Part shown: piece after piece, positions 5,765 through 7,784 of the stretch
Layout of the letters: each line of letters opens with the position of its first letter
How positions within the stretch are numbered: the stretch's first letter is position 1
From: DASYUM01 sp036001225
GTDB lineage: Bacteria > Methylomirabilota > Methylomirabilia > Rokubacteriales > DASRDR01
Direction of reading: 5' to 3'
Length of the DNA: 7,784 bases
Assembly: GCA_036001225.1 (NCBI GenBank)
Contig: DASYUM010000221.1
Location: 1-7,784 of the forward strand
Position numbers and translations under genes: made by a program
Notes under the pieces: generated by a model
Databases searched by the model: none
What the model was told of the DNA's origin: nothing
Seen by the model: the letters and a program-made list of their open reading frames with translations, nothing else

Positions 5765-6110
5765 GGCTGATGGCCTCGTCGCTCTGGAGGGGCCCGTAGT
5801 GCTCGAACGGGGCCCCCTCCGGATGACTGTTCGGATAGCGCGACGGGATGAAGAAGGTGTCGAGGACCCGGCCCTGCTCGACGAGCCCCTCGGGGACCGG
5901 CAGCGAGGCCGGAAGCTCCCGGAGGAGTCGCGCGACGACGTGGCCCCACGCCTCCTGTCCGAGGTGGAGGTGCAAGCCCTTCACCGCCTTCTCGGCCGCC
6001 TGGTGCGCGGCGAAGCAGGCCCACTCGTGGCGCCCGTCCCGCCGGGATGCTCGGGCCTGCTCGAGGTCCCGAAGCGCCTGCTGGAGCCAGTCGCGCGATC
6101 GATTCGCCAT
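5721..6110 (-). CDS. HEPN-domain protein (RNase toxin of HEPN/MNT pair)
   Basis: All-alpha HEPN protein, 129 residues. It opens with RDWLQQALRDLEQARASRRD, then WACFAAHQAAEKAVKGLHLH (30-49), the hallmark helix of the PF05168-type HEPN family, and later LDTFFIPSRYPNSHPEG (83-99). R91-YPNS-H96 matches the RX4H nuclease motif; HEPN dimers join two such motifs into a metal-independent RNase site. The residue two after His is Glu98, so the RX4HXY tyrosine that is AMPylated in the studied HepT proteins is missing. Tyr92 or Tyr105 are alternative acceptors (inference). The ATG at 6110 has no Shine-Dalgarno; a TATCCT (6129-6124) sits 13 bases upstream but with no good -35 partner. The partner nucleotidyltransferase follows with an overlap. 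Confidence 0.92.
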   Translation of the reverse strand: MANRSRDWLQQALRDLEQARASRRDGRHEWACFAAHQAAEKAVKGLHLHLGQEAWGHVVARLLRELPASLPVPEGLVEQGRVLDTFFIPSRYPNSHPEGAPFEHYGPLQSDEAISHAGAITEFVRSQMA

Positions 6111-6133
6111 GGGATTGGGCCACAGGATACCAT

Positions 6134-6152
6134 CCGTCCGACGACGGGACGG
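6134..6152. repeat. Inverted repeat CCGTCC-N7-GGACGG before the HEPN gene
   Basis: A perfect 6-bp inverted repeat with a 7-base spacer, centred about 33 bases upstream of the HEPN ATG and 31 bases after the LivF stop. Its position suits either an operator for the toxin-antitoxin operon or the 3' hairpin of the LivF transcript. Without a T-tract or a clear promoter I cannot choose. Confidence 0.35.
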
Positions 6153-6183
6153 CCGGCCTCTTCATACCCGGTTAGCAAAGCCA

Positions 6184-6906
<723 letters not shown>

Positions 6907-7098
6907 CGCCGGGCGGGGGCTGAGGCGCAGGTGGGTGGCGCGGCGAACGGGGCGCCCCGCCCGCGCCCGCAGCGGTGATGAGCATCGCGGGTTGCCCGGC
7001 GCGCCAGCCTCCGGACGGCCGCATCAATCGCCGACTCCGCCGCGAGGACGCGGGTGGGGCTGTTCGCCGCGACAGGACCCACCCGCGTCTGAACCCGA
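6907..7098. other. livG-livF intergenic gap
   Basis: This 192-base GC-rich gap contains the strong hairpin listed separately and otherwise nothing I recognise. A minus-strand frame (7109-6903, 68 codons) crosses it and overlaps the LivF ATG, but its Arg/Ala-rich peptide matches no family and its composition looks like background. No promoter with a credible -35/-10 pair was found ahead of LivF. Confidence 0.5.
7047..7089 (-). terminator. Strong hairpin 9 bases after the LivG stop
   Basis: GACGCGGGTGGG (7047-7058) and CCCACCCGCGTC (7078-7089) form a perfect 12-bp stem. Within the 19-base loop, CTGT (7060-7063) can pair with ACAG (7072-7075) to prolong the hairpin past a small internal loop. 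It starts just downstream of the LivG TAG and precedes LivF. No T-tract follows, so it may be a 3'-end protector or a partial terminator setting the LivG:LivF ratio. The pairing is certain; the role is inferred. Confidence 0.5.
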
Positions 7099-7784
7099 CT
7101 ATCGCCCAAGATAGGCCTCGAGCACTTCGCGGTTCCGCGGCAGCTCGGCCGGGGTACCCTGGGCGATGACCTTCCCGTCGTTCAGGACCACGATGGTGTC
7201 CGACACGCTCATCACGAACTCGATCGCGTGCTCGATCAGGACGACCGCGATCCCCTCATCCCGCACCAGACGGCGGATCAGGGCGAGGAGCTGCTCGCGT
7301 ACGGCGGGGGCCAGCCCCACCGCGGGCTCGTCGAGGAGGAGGAGCGGCGGACGGGTCGCCAGGGCGCGGACGATCTCGACCATGCGCTGCTGGCCGCCCG
7401 AGAGCTCGCCGGCCGGCTGGTCGGCCAGGTGGCCGATCCCCATCAGCTCGAGCAGCCCGCGCGCGCGGGCCGTGGCGCCGCGCTCGATCGCGCGGGCGGC
7501 GGCGAGCCCGAACAGGACGCCGAAGAAGCCGCTCGGTACCTCGGAGTGGAGGCCGGCCAGGACGTTCTCGAGCGCGGTCAGCTCGCCGAAGAGGCCGCCG
7601 TTCTGGAAGGTCCGCCGCACCCCCTTGGCCGAGACCAGGTGGGGTGCGAGGCCGTCGAGCCGCTCACCGCGGAAGCGGATCGTCCCGAGGGCGAGCGGGG
7701 CGTGGCCGGTGACGGCGTTGAACAGCGAGGTCTTGCCCGCCCCGTTGGGCCCGATGATCGCGTGCACCTGGCCGGGCTCGACGG
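7099..7784 (-). CDS. livG: LivG-type branched-chain amino acid/amide ABC importer ATPase (5' end beyond window)
   Basis: Second ATPase of the HAAT importer. The frame runs off the right edge: codons upstream of the GTG at 7767 read VEPGQ, the strand that normally leads into Walker A, so that GTG is internal and roughly 30 N-terminal residues are missing. Numbered from that GTG: Walker A GPNGAGKTS (6-14), Q-loop Gln 55 in TFQNGGLFGELTALENV, signature LSGGQQRMVEI (122-132), Walker B LLLLDEPAVGLAP with Glu 147, and H-loop His 180 in LIEHAIEFV. The C-terminus NREVLEAYLGR is the typical LivG tail (BCA_ABC_TP_C). The insertion between Q-loop and signature, with its hydrophobic FFGVLFGL stretch (81-88), is also LivG-like. 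The permeases (LivH/LivM) would be expected further upstream, outside the window. Confidence 0.95.
   Translation of the reverse strand, partial: VEPGQVHAIIGPNGAGKTSLFNAVTGHAPLALGTIRFRGERLDGLAPHLVSAKGVRRTFQNGGLFGELTALENVLAGLHSEVPSGFFGVLFGLAAARAIERGATARARGLLELMGIGHLADQPAGELSGGQQRMVEIVRALATRPPLLLLDEPAVGLAPAVREQLLALIRRLVRDEGIAVVLIEHAIEFVMSVSDTIVVLNDGKVIAQGTPAELPRNREVLEAYLGR

Noticed and set aside
6124..6152. Promoter for the HEPN gene (TATCCT at 6129-6124)
   Set aside because: No acceptable -35 hexamer lies 16-18 bases upstream, so it is noted only within the HEPN entry.

Overview
This is a high-GC bacterial window of nearly gap-free, ordinary operons, almost all read from the minus strand. The G/C-ending codons, the GC-rich dispersed hairpin repeats and the Peptidase_S74 remnant would fit an uncultivated soil or groundwater lineage such as Rokubacteria/Methylomirabilota. 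A high-GC proteobacterium is also possible. This placement is inferred from recall of sequence style and rests on no marker gene.

Right to left in the direction of transcription, the window has three blocks. (1) 7784-6184 holds the two ATPases of a branched-chain amino acid (HAAT) type ABC importer. LivG is cut by the window edge and LivF is complete; they are separated by about 190 bp containing a strong hairpin. (2) 6110-3659 is an accessory block with two toxin-antitoxin modules: a HEPN/MNT-nucleotidyltransferase pair with overlapping genes, and a Phd/PIN pair with a GTGA overlap. Between them lie two gene remnants in opposite orientations. One is the C-terminal end of a TPR protein (minus strand, no intact gene). 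The other is the C-terminal Peptidase_S74 autoprocessing chaperone domain of a tail-fibre-like protein (plus strand). They meet at about 4850-4862. (3) 3586-1 is a polyamine/Fe(III)-type ABC importer operon: permease, permease (ATGA overlap), Tat-exported solute-binding protein (strong Shine-Dalgarno), then a roughly 200-bp gap with several hairpins, then a PotA-like ATPase cut by the left edge.

The regulatory signals I can support are as follows. The Phd antitoxin has a good sigma70-type promoter (TTGACG, 17 bp, TACGAT) that places the transcription start exactly on the A of its ATG, so a leaderless transcript is predicted; this also decides the start codon. Several genes are followed, within a few bases of the stop, by GC-rich hairpins lacking a T-tract.

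I see no convincing new multi-gene system. The best second looks are the leaderless promoter with a palindrome in its spacer, the remnant-to-remnant junction sitting at the S74 autocleavage motif, and the HEPN toxin that keeps RX4H but lacks the tyrosine of RX4HXY. No tRNA, rRNA, CRISPR array, transposase or IS end was found.
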